Source of the DNA: Oscillatoria sp. FACHB-1407
GTDB lineage: Bacteria > Cyanobacteriota > Cyanobacteriia > Elainellales > Elainellaceae
Assembly (NCBI RefSeq): GCF_014697545.1
Contig: NZ_JACJSA010000018.1
Coordinates: forward strand, 107,611-171,610
Direction of reading: 5' to 3'
DNA length: 64,000 nt
The position numbers were made by a program, and so were the translations under genes. Each line of letters opens with the position of its first letter. The stretch's first letter is position 1. Below, one piece after another: positions 1-9,253 of this stretch. Below the pieces are notes generated by a model that searched no databases, was not told the DNA's origin, and was given only the letters and a program-made list of their open reading frames with translations.

Positions 1-982
1 TCACTGCAAGTACGGTGTCATCAATAGACTGCCTAAGATTGACCAGCATCAAGGATTGATGTCCAACCCTGTTGAGTCCTTTGTGAAGTCGATAGGCTGC
101 TCTCGCCGCACCGCCACCAAAGTCAACGGTGTTTGCTTGAATAATTTTTAGTGGAGCAGGAACAGATGGGTGAGTGCCGTTGAGGCTGAATTGCTGCCTC
201 CACAGGTTGGGACGGGAAGCGATCGCCTCAACAAACAACGAGTCTGGTTTACGGACTCGACCACTCGGCTCTACATCCAGCCCATATTGCTCAAAGTCAG
301 GGATATGGGACTCGTGTGCCTTGCAAACTCGAACATCGGTAAATCCAGTCTTTGCCAAGACAGCAGACAACGAATAGTGATCATACATCCATTGATGAAC
401 TTCACCACCCAGTCGAAATTGCCCGATCTCTTTAGCGATTTCTTCAGGCGTTTTGGATTGGTTAGCCGTACTATTCGACAGGATTTGCTGACGTTGTGGA
501 CGCAGCAACTTGATCAAATTCTCGCCCTCAGCCCCAATGCGCTCAATCACAAATTTCTCGTTGGGAATCTCTTCTTGAGCGAGATAGGCAGCCATATCAC
601 CGCCAGAGCGATTGCGAACAGTCTGGTCATACATCTCCAGCATTAACCAGTCATAGTTTGCAATCCATTCCGGTGAGCCTTGACTGGCTTCCTCAAGGGC
701 TTTGAGATAGAGACGAGCAATCTGCTCTAGATCAGGAACTACAACTCGAATCAGCCCTTTAGGACGTAGAACTCGATGGCATTCGTGTAAAAACTGCTTT
801 GCTTCTTCCTTCGTGAAATGCTCTAAGACATGAGAGTGGTAAACCACATCAAAAGAAGCATCGGGAAATGGAATACCTTGCCGCAGATCATGAGCTATGA
901 CTCCTTCACCAGTCGAAATGAAGTCAACATTAGTCCAGTCGGGGTGAAAATGGTAGCCACAACCTAAGTTAAGGTAATCCAT
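1..982 (-). CDS. Methyltransferase-glycosyltransferase fusion, 3' part outside the window
   Basis: The reading frame opens with ATG at 982 and is still open at base 1, so at least 327 residues are present and the C-terminus is missing. The N-terminal 250 or so residues are a class I SAM-dependent methyltransferase: LNLGCGYHFHPDW at residues 4-16 is the SAM-binding glycine motif, and a VLRPKGLIRVVVPD-type strand follows. Near the window edge the chain changes to KIIQANTVDFGGGAARAAYR, which is the typical N-terminus of a GT4 (group 1) glycosyltransferase. The protein is therefore probably a two-enzyme fusion that builds and methylates a surface glycan. It is the last gene of the minus-strand glycan island visible here. 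The GT4 part is inferred from about 50 residues only. Confidence 0.8.
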   Translation of the reverse strand, partial: MDYLNLGCGYHFHPDWTNVDFISTGEGVIAHDLRQGIPFPDASFDVVYHSHVLEHFTKEEAKQFLHECHRVLRPKGLIRVVVPDLEQIARLYLKALEEASQGSPEWIANYDWLMLEMYDQTVRNRSGGDMAAYLAQEEIPNEKFVIERIGAEGENLIKLLRPQRQQILSNSTANQSKTPEEIAKEIGQFRLGGEVHQWMYDHYSLSAVLAKTGFTDVRVCKAHESHIPDFEQYGLDVEPSGRVRKPDSLFVEAIASRPNLWRQQFSLNGTHPSVPAPLKIIQANTVDFGGGAARAAYRLHKGLNRVGHQSLMLVNLRQSIDDTVLAV

Positions 983-1021
983 GAATTGCGAATTGATGAA
1001 CTTTGAATAATATAGTTCAAA

Positions 1022-1702
1022 CTAGTCACGTCGCAGCAAAATAATGGAGTCACGCTGCACGATACCTAAATCAGGCTTAACAACCGTCCAACCTGCTTTT
1101 TTCGCAATAGCAGTCATCGTTTCCTGGTTGTTTCGGGGCCACCAAATTTTGTCATCTGGCAGGTCTTTAAACTCCAGGGGAACGCTACCCTTAACCCAAC
1201 CAAATGCCTCCAACTTATTCCAATCAGAATATTGATGGGTTGCCATTCCACCAGGCTTCACTTTAAGCAGAGCATTTCGCAAAATTGTCTCGATTTGCTC
1301 GACGTTGTTATGACATAAAACACCGAAAGACCAGAAGAAATCAAAATAGTTATCCTCAACACAGGAGAATGAATTATCGGTCACCGTGTGACACACGAGT
1401 CTGCCGTTGTACTGTTCAGGGTTCAACCATTGCTCAACCTGTTGAAAATCGACAACATGCAACTGCCCTTGAGGAATGTATTTCAAAAGTGCTCGCGTCC
1501 ATGACCCTCTTCCGGGTCCCAGTTCGAGCACTTTCGAGTTTGATTTGATGTAGGGAAATGCACCTTTGTAGAAGACTTTACGGTAGGAGCCACCGATGAT
1601 CTTCTCCTCCTGACGACGAGTTGGATCTGGAAACAGGGACAAGACATTACCACTGTCATATCCGTAATTAAATTCTTTTTGTAACCAATCTAAAGTCGGC
1701 AC
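1022..1702 (-). CDS. Class I SAM-dependent methyltransferase
   Basis: A protein of about 226 residues with the SAM-binding motif VLELGPGRGSWTRALL and the acidic strand end LHVVDF, followed by a DFFWSFGVLCHN segment typical of motif II of class I methyltransferases. I start it at GTG 1702 because GAGGAG lies at 1711-1716, a good Shine-Dalgarno distance upstream. An in-frame TTG at 1717 overlaps that site and is less likely. It lies between two methyltransferase/glycosyltransferase chimeras and probably modifies a sugar in the same glycan. The acceptor cannot be told from sequence. Confidence 0.82.
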   Translation of the reverse strand: MPTLDWLQKEFNYGYDSGNVLSLFPDPTRRQEEKIIGGSYRKVFYKGAFPYIKSNSKVLELGPGRGSWTRALLKYIPQGQLHVVDFQQVEQWLNPEQYNGRLVCHTVTDNSFSCVEDNYFDFFWSFGVLCHNNVEQIETILRNALLKVKPGGMATHQYSDWNKLEAFGWVKGSVPLEFKDLPDDKIWWPRNNQETMTAIAKKAGWTVVKPDLGIVQRDSIILLRRD

Positions 1703-1710
1703 TCTTCCAC

Positions 1711-1716
1711 TCCTCA
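1711..1716 (-). promoter_or_regulatory. Shine-Dalgarno site of the 1022-1702 methyltransferase
   Basis: GAGGAG on the minus strand sits eight bases before the GTG at 1702. It decides the start codon for that gene against the upstream TTG at 1717. Confidence 0.55.
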
Positions 1717-1756
1717 ATAGTTAATAGCTTTAGTAAATAGCTTCCAGATGAACTGC

Positions 1757-3826
1757 CTACAGCTTACGAAACTCGACGTATAAACTTTGACCTGTAACAA
1801 ACTGTCTTAAGCCAGTGTTTAAAGCCTTTTGGTACAAACTCAAGGTATGACGATTAAACAAGAGCTTTCCTACAGGAGAAACAGAGCGGTAATAGTCTCT
1901 GTAACTTGTTAAGTAACCCATAACGTGATAGCTGGCGAGCGGCTCTAACTTAACTTTTTCAAGTTTTATTGGGAAAATCTTCTCAAGAGCCTTGAATGAC
2001 TTTTTAGACCATTGGAACATGTGATGAGGTGGCATGTCCAACAGGCAGTATTCATGCTTCAAAAAGCTCTCTGAGTTAGGGACACAAAGCACCAGTTTGC
2101 CTCCCTTTTTTAACAGTTGAATTGACCAATCTAGAAAATCTTTTGGATTTGAAACGTGTTCCAAAACCTGAAAACTACAAACAGCATCAAAACTTTCGGA
2201 ATATTGACCAACTAGATCCTTCAGGTCAACTCGCTCAATGGGAAGATTTTGCTTTTGGGCGGCTTTAACCGCACTCTCGTTTAATTCAATTCCTCGTGCT
2301 TGTAAGCCAGCTTCTTTACACTGCTGGATAAAATAGCCGTAGCCTGACCCAATTTCAATAACGTTTTGATAGCCCTTGAGGTCTTCAAGCGCAACCTGAT
2401 ATTCCCACTTATCAGGCATGTAATACCAACTCAATTGACAGAGTTGCTCATAGAGTTTGTCTGAACCAGTCGTATCAGAGGGCAAAAAGAATTTTAGCCC
2501 TGTCTCAAGGCATTCATACAGACAGATTTCTGGATGACCGTGCAACTCACTGGTGATATCAATCCGGAAACCATTCTTCCAATCATTAATCAGTTGGCTT
2601 GCAGGAAAAACTTCTATCAATTTGACTTGATTAGAACCGGTTAGTGGGCTAACAACAGATTGCTTGGGTTGGTAGCCTTGTTGTCTGGCTAACAGCTTGC
2701 CTTGCTCCCGGACGCTGATTTCTGGCTTACTTAAGCCTTCCAACTTCTTGAGCGGTTGCTTGATTAGATCCTTGAGCCCCATCCACTTCTGACGCAGCTT
2801 CCAGAATTTGCTGGACTCCATAGCAACAATGGTGCCTTGAGCCTCTTCTAATTGCTCTCTCACCCGCCGGAGCCGATTTTTAACCTTATTTAATTCCTGG
2901 AGTTGTTTCTCTTTCTGGTCGAGTTGAGCCTTCAGATCAATGATTTGCTGGCGATCGCCCTGCTCTACCTTACCCCCAAAGACCTTCTCGTAGGTATAGA
3001 GGTCTGCCTCACGATTCATGGCTACATAGGGGGGATGCTCTAGTTCCCAGAGGTCTTCTGTTGGCAAATTAGCAAGGGGGTTATTCGAGCCAGGGGTAGT
3101 ATGGGTTGCATCAGCCCCAAACCCAATGTTGGTGACCAAGTTAACACGGGGCAAAATGGAAAGCCCCGTTTGTGACCAAACCGTGTAGCCCCAGGGATAA
3201 TCCCAGGTGTCTACCTCACCTCGATAAGCCTGGTCAAGCAGCTGAGTCCATAAGATTTGCTCTTGAGGATGCTCGAACATACTACTAATTAAGCCTGCTT
3301 CCTTAAAGTCGAGCCAGCCCTGCATATCAACATCGTAGTGCTGCCAGGCTCGCCTCCAAGTCGCCCATCCCCAGATGTGGGGATATCTTGAGAAGTAATA
3401 ACTATATTTAGTGCGTTCAATTCCAAATTGAAAATTATTACCACTAATATGCATAATCCGACTGTCATTTCTATACCGCTCTAACAGAGCTTGACAGTAG
3501 GAAAAGAACGAAGGGACAGGCAGGCAATCATCTTCGAGCAAAATCGCTTCTTCAACTTCAGAAAAAACCCAGTTGATGCCACTTGATACTCGTCGCTTGC
3601 AACCTAAATTATGCTCTGAAAAGTTAGTGAGAACCTCGCAATCCCAATCAACTTGATTAATGACTTCTCTTGCCTTTCGACACTTTTCTGCCTCTTCCGG
3701 AAAACGCGGACCATCTGCGACAACCAAAAGCTTCTTGGGCTTTGCATTTGCGATCGCCTGAAACACCCGTGCAGTTAGTTCGGGGCGGTTAAATATAAGG
3801 AAAGCAACGGGTGTCGTTAATGACAT
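1757..3826 (-). CDS. Glycosyltransferase (HlpA-like) - coiled coil - methyltransferase fusion
   Basis: A 689-residue chimera. Residues 1-280 are a GT2-like, HlpA-like glycosyltransferase: the N-terminus PVAFLIFNRPELTARVFQAI is followed by LLVVADGPR, and EEAILLEDDCLP holds the acidic metal-binding motif. Residues about 290-345 form a charged coiled coil, followed by the motif ESSKFWKLRQKW. Residues about 390-689 are a class I methyltransferase with VIEIGSGYGYFIQQCKEAG. The ESSKFWKLR motif is shared with the next gene upstream. The protein probably adds a sugar and methylates the same glycan. The spacer to its upstream neighbour is about 60 bases, so the two are probably co-transcribed. Substrates are unknown. 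Confidence 0.82.
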   Translation of the reverse strand: MSLTTPVAFLIFNRPELTARVFQAIANAKPKKLLVVADGPRFPEEAEKCRKAREVINQVDWDCEVLTNFSEHNLGCKRRVSSGINWVFSEVEEAILLEDDCLPVPSFFSYCQALLERYRNDSRIMHISGNNFQFGIERTKYSYYFSRYPHIWGWATWRRAWQHYDVDMQGWLDFKEAGLISSMFEHPQEQILWTQLLDQAYRGEVDTWDYPWGYTVWSQTGLSILPRVNLVTNIGFGADATHTTPGSNNPLANLPTEDLWELEHPPYVAMNREADLYTYEKVFGGKVEQGDRQQIIDLKAQLDQKEKQLQELNKVKNRLRRVREQLEEAQGTIVAMESSKFWKLRQKWMGLKDLIKQPLKKLEGLSKPEISVREQGKLLARQQGYQPKQSVVSPLTGSNQVKLIEVFPASQLINDWKNGFRIDITSELHGHPEICLYECLETGLKFFLPSDTTGSDKLYEQLCQLSWYYMPDKWEYQVALEDLKGYQNVIEIGSGYGYFIQQCKEAGLQARGIELNESAVKAAQKQNLPIERVDLKDLVGQYSESFDAVCSFQVLEHVSNPKDFLDWSIQLLKKGGKLVLCVPNSESFLKHEYCLLDMPPHHMFQWSKKSFKALEKIFPIKLEKVKLEPLASYHVMGYLTSYRDYYRSVSPVGKLLFNRHTLSLYQKALNTGLRQFVTGQSLYVEFRKL

Positions 3827-3887
3827 AGGGCAGGCAGAATGAGACGTCGTCGATCTATAGCTCCAAAGTAGGAGGTTATCTCAGGTT

Positions 3888-6800
3888 CTAATCCGAGTCA
3901 AGTCTAAAGATTTTTTTCAGCTTTATCCATTTCCCTCTCAGTTTCCAAAACTTACTGCTTTCCATCGCGGTAATCGTCTCCTGAGTTTGCTTCAGATTTT
4001 CCCGCAATTTCTTGAGGTTAGTTTGGACTTTTTTCAGAGTCTTTTCTTTCGTGTTCAGTCTATTTTCAGTTCTGGCAAGCTTGTTATTAGTAGCCTCTAA
4101 TGCTCCTTGCATTTGATATAGGCTTGCCTGCAATCGTTCAATCTCCGCCTGAGCCGCCTGCAATTCATATAAAAAGCGTCCCCCCTCTACCTGTGCTGCC
4201 TTGAGTGCTGTCTGATATTGCTCTAATTCGGTTTGAGAGGCTTGAAGTTGAGCCTGCGATCGCTCCAATTCTGTTCGATGAGTTTGAAGTTGTCCATCAG
4301 CCTGTTTCAACTCATATTGCAGGCGCAATTGTGCCAAACGTAAGTCTCGAACTTCAGTTTGGGAGGAACTGTAGACAACCATCATGGGCAGCTCAACTTT
4401 AACAACCTCTGGTGTAGCAACTAAAGCAAATAAACGCTCCGCCGCTTCAGGAATGGTAGGAATCTCTTGGATTGTTCTCAAAATATGAATAAGGACGTCT
4501 TTACGCAGCAAACCTAGGGAGAGAAGACCAAGGGGATGCTGGAGCAGTGGAAGAACTTGAACTGCCTCCTGATAGGTTTTAAAGGGATTAGCCTGAGTAA
4601 ACACCGAATTTGTGATATTACCATCAACGTTGGCGATCCAGGCTCCATACAAAACTCCTGTGGTTTTAGTAGCAGACTCACTAGTTAAAACGTTCAACGC
4701 TGAGGAGAGAAATGCCTCATCGTATTGAAAATAATGATTAGTTACGACAAAATACTCTTCTTTATGCTCTTCTAATACATTGAGAATTGCATCAATAGTA
4801 GCGGGGTAATCTTCCCAAACCAGAGAAGAACAATTGTATCGACGAATAGATAAATGTCTGGAACGATTCACCCAGGCTAATGTCAGTTCTTCATCACGCT
4901 CATCTCCGTCATACTGCAAACAAATAACACCCACAGGAATTGCATTGGTCAAACTAGAGAGGTTCTTACTTTGCTGCCTAACTGCATGACGAGTATTCAG
5001 AATATTATCTAGTTCAGATTGCAAAAATGCAGTTTCTTCTAAAAGTTGTGTAGGGCGATCGCGATCTGGAATCTCCCACAATGGAGTTCCGTGAACCACA
5101 CGGTCACAAATTCGATCCAGTACTAGATCTTTTCCCGGTAATAGCTCTTCCAGAGACTTAAACCTTAGATCGTAAAGATGGTGATTCTTAATGCCAAAGG
5201 CTTTGAATTGGGTTGAAAATCTAAAGAAATAAGCATAGGTGAATCGATATAACTTGCGGAGCAATTCTATACTTTGCTCTTGAGTTAGCAATGCTGACTC
5301 TTTTAATAGAGAATCTACCAATTCACTCAACGCCTGCTCTGAATCGGTGTTCTCCATCAGATGAACAAACCCTTTTCTATAGGGAGACAATTCAGATGTG
5401 GCTGTGCAAACTCCTCGTGCGGCTGCCTCAATCGAAACAGTACTGAAAAAGGCAATTGCAGCATCCGTATGCCAAAATAATGCATAAGAAGCCAATTGCT
5501 CATTGGGCATCATGATTCTGACATTTTTAGGTGTAGATTGCGCTTGACGGTAGGCAAAAGTCAGGAAATCAGTATTTGCGGGATGAATAGCATCTCCCCC
5601 AATCCAGGGATGATGACGTATTATCAGATACTCATCTCGTTGTGAGAATATTTTGATAAATCGCTCGACAAATTCTAGCTGGTCAGCGATGCTGGCATAA
5701 TCATCAGAATCTGCCAACTCATCGGGGCTAGAAGTAAAAATTGTGAAAACCTTCGCATCCTGTGGAATATTTAGCTTTTGTCGCACCTCAGCATAATTAG
5801 TCTGGAAATCATAAAAAGGTTTCCAATTTAAACCAGAACCAGACTCTCGATTGCTGAAATATTGTTTGACAATGGACAGTTCAGTAGGTGTGAGTGGGAC
5901 ATCTTTCCAGGCATCAACACATGCTTCAGGAGATTTAGGACTCAGACAAATCGTATTATCGAAGAAACTAAAGCTATCATCAATGAAGCCCCGTTCATGG
6001 GTAATGATATCAATATTCTTTTCCTGGGCTGCTTCAAATGCGACTCGATAAGGAGCAATGCGCCCATTAAATAGAAACAAAGTATCAGGTTTATAGGTTT
6101 CCAATAGCCTACAAAATGTTTTGTAGGTAACCAAACCATCTACCAGGTATTTTTTGTAAACTCGTCGGACATCAGGTCTGTCTAATTCTTGTTTTGTTGA
6201 GAGCCTGAAATAGGAGTTAATTGATGAAATGATCCATTTACCAATCGGACGATCTTGATAAATTGCTTCACTGTAATCCTTTGGATCAAGAGCTTCGACC
6301 CACTCTTTAGCCAATTGATAGTCTTCAAGATCAATAAACTCTCTAAGCTGCTGATGTGGTAGGTTTAACGAGCCAAAAAGTTGTTTGCCAGCTTGAGAAC
6401 AGGCTTGACACAAGGATGCTTGATCCGTGCCATATTTCTCAGCTCTTGCAGTCACAATACAGTCTTGGTAAACTCCATCACAACCTACAACTAGAACTTC
6501 ATTTCCCCGTTGTTGGAGAGCGATCGCCAAAACAGCATCAACCTGATGATGAACCAACCACTCGCCGTAGGGTGCAAAAAATAAGATGCGTTTTTTCTCC
6601 AACTGCCCTTCTAAATTTTCAGTCTTTGTTTGGTCAATTTTATCTGGAGTCATCATTAAATCAAATTGCTTAAACGATGGATCGACACGAGTGGGTTTTT
6701 CAAGAACAATTGTGATGCCATTGTTAGTAAAACTTTTTCTGCCGGGATAAAGAGCTTCTAATTGCCTTTGAGTTTCAGGAGGAATTTCTCCATGATAAAC

Positions 6801-7559
6801 AGGTTCAAAATGCTCGATGATAAACTTTGTTTGTTTAATGTATTCGAGGTAATCTTCCGTAAATAAGCGATTGATAGAAGGGTGATCGTAAACATGATGA
6901 ATTATAATTCCTGCGGTTTCTTCATCTGTAAATTGGCATAGGTGTTGATATAGCTGAGGCGGGCGCATCAACAAATGTCCCCAAGGGGGGATAGGTGAGT
7001 TTCCAAAGTGAAATACATTTCCCCGCTTGTCAGTAATGGTTCGGAGATGATGCCCATCATGGGCTGACCAAACAGGGGAAAAAATAGAGCAAAGTTTTCC
7101 TCCTGGTTTCAGAGCCGCAAACATTTTCTCCAGAGCAAGTGGAAACTTATTCAAATGCTCAAAGGTTGCTGTTGAAAATATCAAATCGTACCTGGAGTAA
7201 TATTGTGACGGCAAATCTTCAATATTGCTAAGGACAACGCTATATTTTGCAAAAGTTCCATCATCTCGCAGGTAAGCTGTACTACCCTCAGAGTTTTGAA
7301 TCCATGCTTTTACATCGGTATAGTCAGGAATTTCTTTTTCAAGTGATTCTGCGTATTCTAATGTTTCTAAAGCAGTCCAGGAATTGGCTTTGAGATAACC
7401 TAAAACAAAGTCTTTAGGTAAAATTCCTCCCACATCCAGTACATCTTTACCTTCAAATCCAACCATCTCTTGACAAGCAAACGCCATTGTTACTTGCCAG
7501 TGAAGATCAAATTTAGCTTGAACCTCTGCAATGTTAGATGCAGTGAGTTTCTTTTCCAT
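3888..7559 (-). CDS. Large multidomain glycan protein: methyltransferase - capsule-synthesis-like - GT-like - coiled coil
   Basis: About 1223 residues. The N-terminal 300 hold a class I methyltransferase (KDVLDVGGILPKDFVLGYL, then LKPGGKLCSIFSPVW). Residues about 320-820 resemble GT-B-fold capsule/surface polysaccharide biosynthesis proteins (RILFFAPYGEWLVHHQ, later LIIRHHPWIGGDAIHP and FFSTVSIEAAARG). Residues about 840-1060 may be a degenerate glycosyltransferase-A-like domain. The last 150 residues are a Gln/Glu/Leu-rich coiled coil ending in ESSKFWKLRGKW. I prefer ATG 7559. A TTG at 7577 lies directly behind AGGAGA, with too little spacing. The combination suggests a scaffold-like polysaccharide assembly enzyme. 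Its exact reaction is unknown. Confidence 0.78.
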   Translation of the reverse strand: MEKKLTASNIAEVQAKFDLHWQVTMAFACQEMVGFEGKDVLDVGGILPKDFVLGYLKANSWTALETLEYAESLEKEIPDYTDVKAWIQNSEGSTAYLRDDGTFAKYSVVLSNIEDLPSQYYSRYDLIFSTATFEHLNKFPLALEKMFAALKPGGKLCSIFSPVWSAHDGHHLRTITDKRGNVFHFGNSPIPPWGHLLMRPPQLYQHLCQFTDEETAGIIIHHVYDHPSINRLFTEDYLEYIKQTKFIIEHFEPVYHGEIPPETQRQLEALYPGRKSFTNNGITIVLEKPTRVDPSFKQFDLMMTPDKIDQTKTENLEGQLEKKRILFFAPYGEWLVHHQVDAVLAIALQQRGNEVLVVGCDGVYQDCIVTARAEKYGTDQASLCQACSQAGKQLFGSLNLPHQQLREFIDLEDYQLAKEWVEALDPKDYSEAIYQDRPIGKWIISSINSYFRLSTKQELDRPDVRRVYKKYLVDGLVTYKTFCRLLETYKPDTLFLFNGRIAPYRVAFEAAQEKNIDIITHERGFIDDSFSFFDNTICLSPKSPEACVDAWKDVPLTPTELSIVKQYFSNRESGSGLNWKPFYDFQTNYAEVRQKLNIPQDAKVFTIFTSSPDELADSDDYASIADQLEFVERFIKIFSQRDEYLIIRHHPWIGGDAIHPANTDFLTFAYRQAQSTPKNVRIMMPNEQLASYALFWHTDAAIAFFSTVSIEAAARGVCTATSELSPYRKGFVHLMENTDSEQALSELVDSLLKESALLTQEQSIELLRKLYRFTYAYFFRFSTQFKAFGIKNHHLYDLRFKSLEELLPGKDLVLDRICDRVVHGTPLWEIPDRDRPTQLLEETAFLQSELDNILNTRHAVRQQSKNLSSLTNAIPVGVICLQYDGDERDEELTLAWVNRSRHLSIRRYNCSSLVWEDYPATIDAILNVLEEHKEEYFVVTNHYFQYDEAFLSSALNVLTSESATKTTGVLYGAWIANVDGNITNSVFTQANPFKTYQEAVQVLPLLQHPLGLLSLGLLRKDVLIHILRTIQEIPTIPEAAERLFALVATPEVVKVELPMMVVYSSSQTEVRDLRLAQLRLQYELKQADGQLQTHRTELERSQAQLQASQTELEQYQTALKAAQVEGGRFLYELQAAQAEIERLQASLYQMQGALEATNNKLARTENRLNTKEKTLKKVQTNLKKLRENLKQTQETITAMESSKFWKLRGKWIKLKKIFRLDSD

Positions 7560-7598
7560 AGCTCTGGTCTTAATCAATCTCCTAAACTGGCTTTTCCC

Positions 7599-8660
7599 TT
7601 ATTGGACTATGATGTTCCATTGAACAGGGGTTCCCTTCTTGGCATCCTGTTTAATGGATCTACCCAGGAGCATTTCATAATACTTGGGTGGCAATCCAAA
7701 ACCCGGTCGGACTGCTCTCAAATTCTCAGGGGTGAACCGATCGCCCGCTTTCATATCTTGAGCCACATAGAGCGATCGCCGAAACACCATTGATTTTTTC
7801 TCAGCTTCCGTAGGACCATACTGCACGTTACCTAATGCCTGCCATGCTCTTTCGGACTCTATCACGAGTTGTTGCATTTCTTCCGGTTCCATGGAGAAAA
7901 CCGAGTCTACCCCACCATCAGCCCGTCTCAAGGTAAAGTGCTTTTCAATCACGGTCGCCCCTAGAGCCACACTGGCGATCGCGGCTCCAATGCCCATGGT
8001 GTGATCGGATAGCCCCACCTGCACATCAAACAACTGTTGTAGATGAGGGATAGTGAGCAAATTTGAGTTTTCTGGCGTCGCTGGATAGGAACTGGTGCAT
8101 TTCAACAACACCAAATCTTGACATCCTGCCTCTCGTGCCGCACGAACCGCTTCGTCCAGTTCGGCGATCGACGCCATGCCTGTAGACATAATGATTGGTT
8201 TCCCGGTCTTTGCCACTTTGCGAATCAGAGGCAGATGAACGTTCTCGAATGAGGCAATCTTGTAGAGCGGTACATCTAAAGCCTCTAAAAAATCTACGGC
8301 TGTTTCATCAAAGGGAGTGCTAAAGCCAATCATGCCTAGCTCGCGACACCGCTCTAAAATTGGTTTGTGCCACTCCCAGGGGGTATAGGCTTGCTGATAG
8401 AGCTTATGGAGCGAGTTGCCTTTCCACAAGCTGGTGGGGTCAGCGATAAAAAACTCTCCCTCTTCCACATCGAGCGTAATCGTGTCTGCCGTGTAGGTTT
8501 GCAACTTCAGGGCATGGGCTCCGGCTTTGGCTGCTGCCTCGACTAAATCGAGTGCCCGTTCTAAGGATTGATTATGGTTGCCTGACATCTCCGCAATGAT
8601 GAGCGGAGGGTGTTCTTGCCCAATGGTTCGGTTTGCAATTTGAATCGACGATTGCATCAT
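7599..8660 (-). CDS. pseI: Pseudaminic acid synthase (NeuB/PseI family)
   Basis: A 353-residue NeuB-family synthase that condenses a 2,4-diamino-2,4,6-trideoxyhexose with phosphoenolpyruvate to form the nine-carbon acid. The barrel begins with PLIIAEMSGNHNQSLERA and contains AHALKLQTYTADT, IMSTGMASIAELDEAV, LLKCTSSYPA and LSDHTMGIGAA. The C-terminal SAF (antifreeze-like) domain includes FTPENLRAVRPGFGLPP. PseI is preferred over NeuB or LegI because PseB, PseC and PseG homologues lie in the same region. Its start overlaps the end of the formyltransferase gene by four bases (ATGA), so the two are translationally coupled. Residue-level substrate choice is inferred. Confidence 0.9.
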   Translation of the reverse strand: MMQSSIQIANRTIGQEHPPLIIAEMSGNHNQSLERALDLVEAAAKAGAHALKLQTYTADTITLDVEEGEFFIADPTSLWKGNSLHKLYQQAYTPWEWHKPILERCRELGMIGFSTPFDETAVDFLEALDVPLYKIASFENVHLPLIRKVAKTGKPIIMSTGMASIAELDEAVRAAREAGCQDLVLLKCTSSYPATPENSNLLTIPHLQQLFDVQVGLSDHTMGIGAAIASVALGATVIEKHFTLRRADGGVDSVFSMEPEEMQQLVIESERAWQALGNVQYGPTEAEKKSMVFRRSLYVAQDMKAGDRFTPENLRAVRPGFGLPPKYYEMLLGRSIKQDAKKGTPVQWNIIVQ

Positions 8661-9253
8661 GATGGCAAATGAGTAGGAGGATGTTTCAGAGCCTTTCCAA
8701 TCAAATTACGAACAGGAGTATCCCAACCTTGAGTTAAAAGATGTTCATAGGGAGCGCGATCGCGAGTTCGGTGATAGGAACCTTCTCCGACTTGAGAGAA
8801 GGGCTGAATCTTTCCATCCCGAATAGCTAACCAGTTAGCCTTAAACAACGCTTCAGCGACCTGTGTTAGTTTCTCATAACTGGTTCGTAATGTGTGGTGT
8901 TCTGTAAAGCTAACCACTTCTTGGACTAAAATCTTGCCTGTATCGATGCCGCTATCTATGTAATGAATCGTCACCCCTTTTGGAGTGTCTTCTAAGAAGC
9001 TCCACAGGTTTGGATCGGCTCCTCGATTCCACGGAAGTAATGAGATATGAATATTGATAACTCGGTTCAAAAATTGGCTCAAAACGTCTTGTTTGAGAAT
9101 ATGCCGATACCGATAACTCACGATGAAATCAATATCAGATAGCCATTCAGAGCCAGAGGTAATCTTTTCCTCTGTTGTTGTAACGCTATCATCGCAACTC
9201 TCTAGAAAGTGTTGTAGCTCCAGATGAGGTGGACCCAAAAACAAAACCTGCAT
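8657..9253 (-). CDS. Formyltransferase-fold sugar N-formyltransferase
   Basis: A 198-residue formyl-transferase (FMT/ArnA fold). The catalytic triad seen in methionyl-tRNA and sugar N-formyltransferases is present: Asn67 and His69 in INIHISLLP, and Asp104 in DSGIDTGKI. It is shorter than methionyl-tRNA formyltransferase (about 310 residues) and lacks that enzyme's C-terminal tRNA-binding domain, so a small amino-sugar acceptor is likely. The donor would be N10-formyl-tetrahydrofolate. Because it overlaps pseI and no PseH acetyltransferase is present, it may N-formylate the 4-amino group of the Pse precursor. That role is inference. The next gene upstream lies beyond a repeat-containing spacer. 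Confidence 0.8.
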   Translation of the reverse strand: MQVLFLGPPHLELQHFLESCDDSVTTTEEKITSGSEWLSDIDFIVSYRYRHILKQDVLSQFLNRVINIHISLLPWNRGADPNLWSFLEDTPKGVTIHYIDSGIDTGKILVQEVVSFTEHHTLRTSYEKLTQVAEALFKANWLAIRDGKIQPFSQVGEGSYHRTRDRAPYEHLLTQGWDTPVRNLIGKALKHPPTHLPS

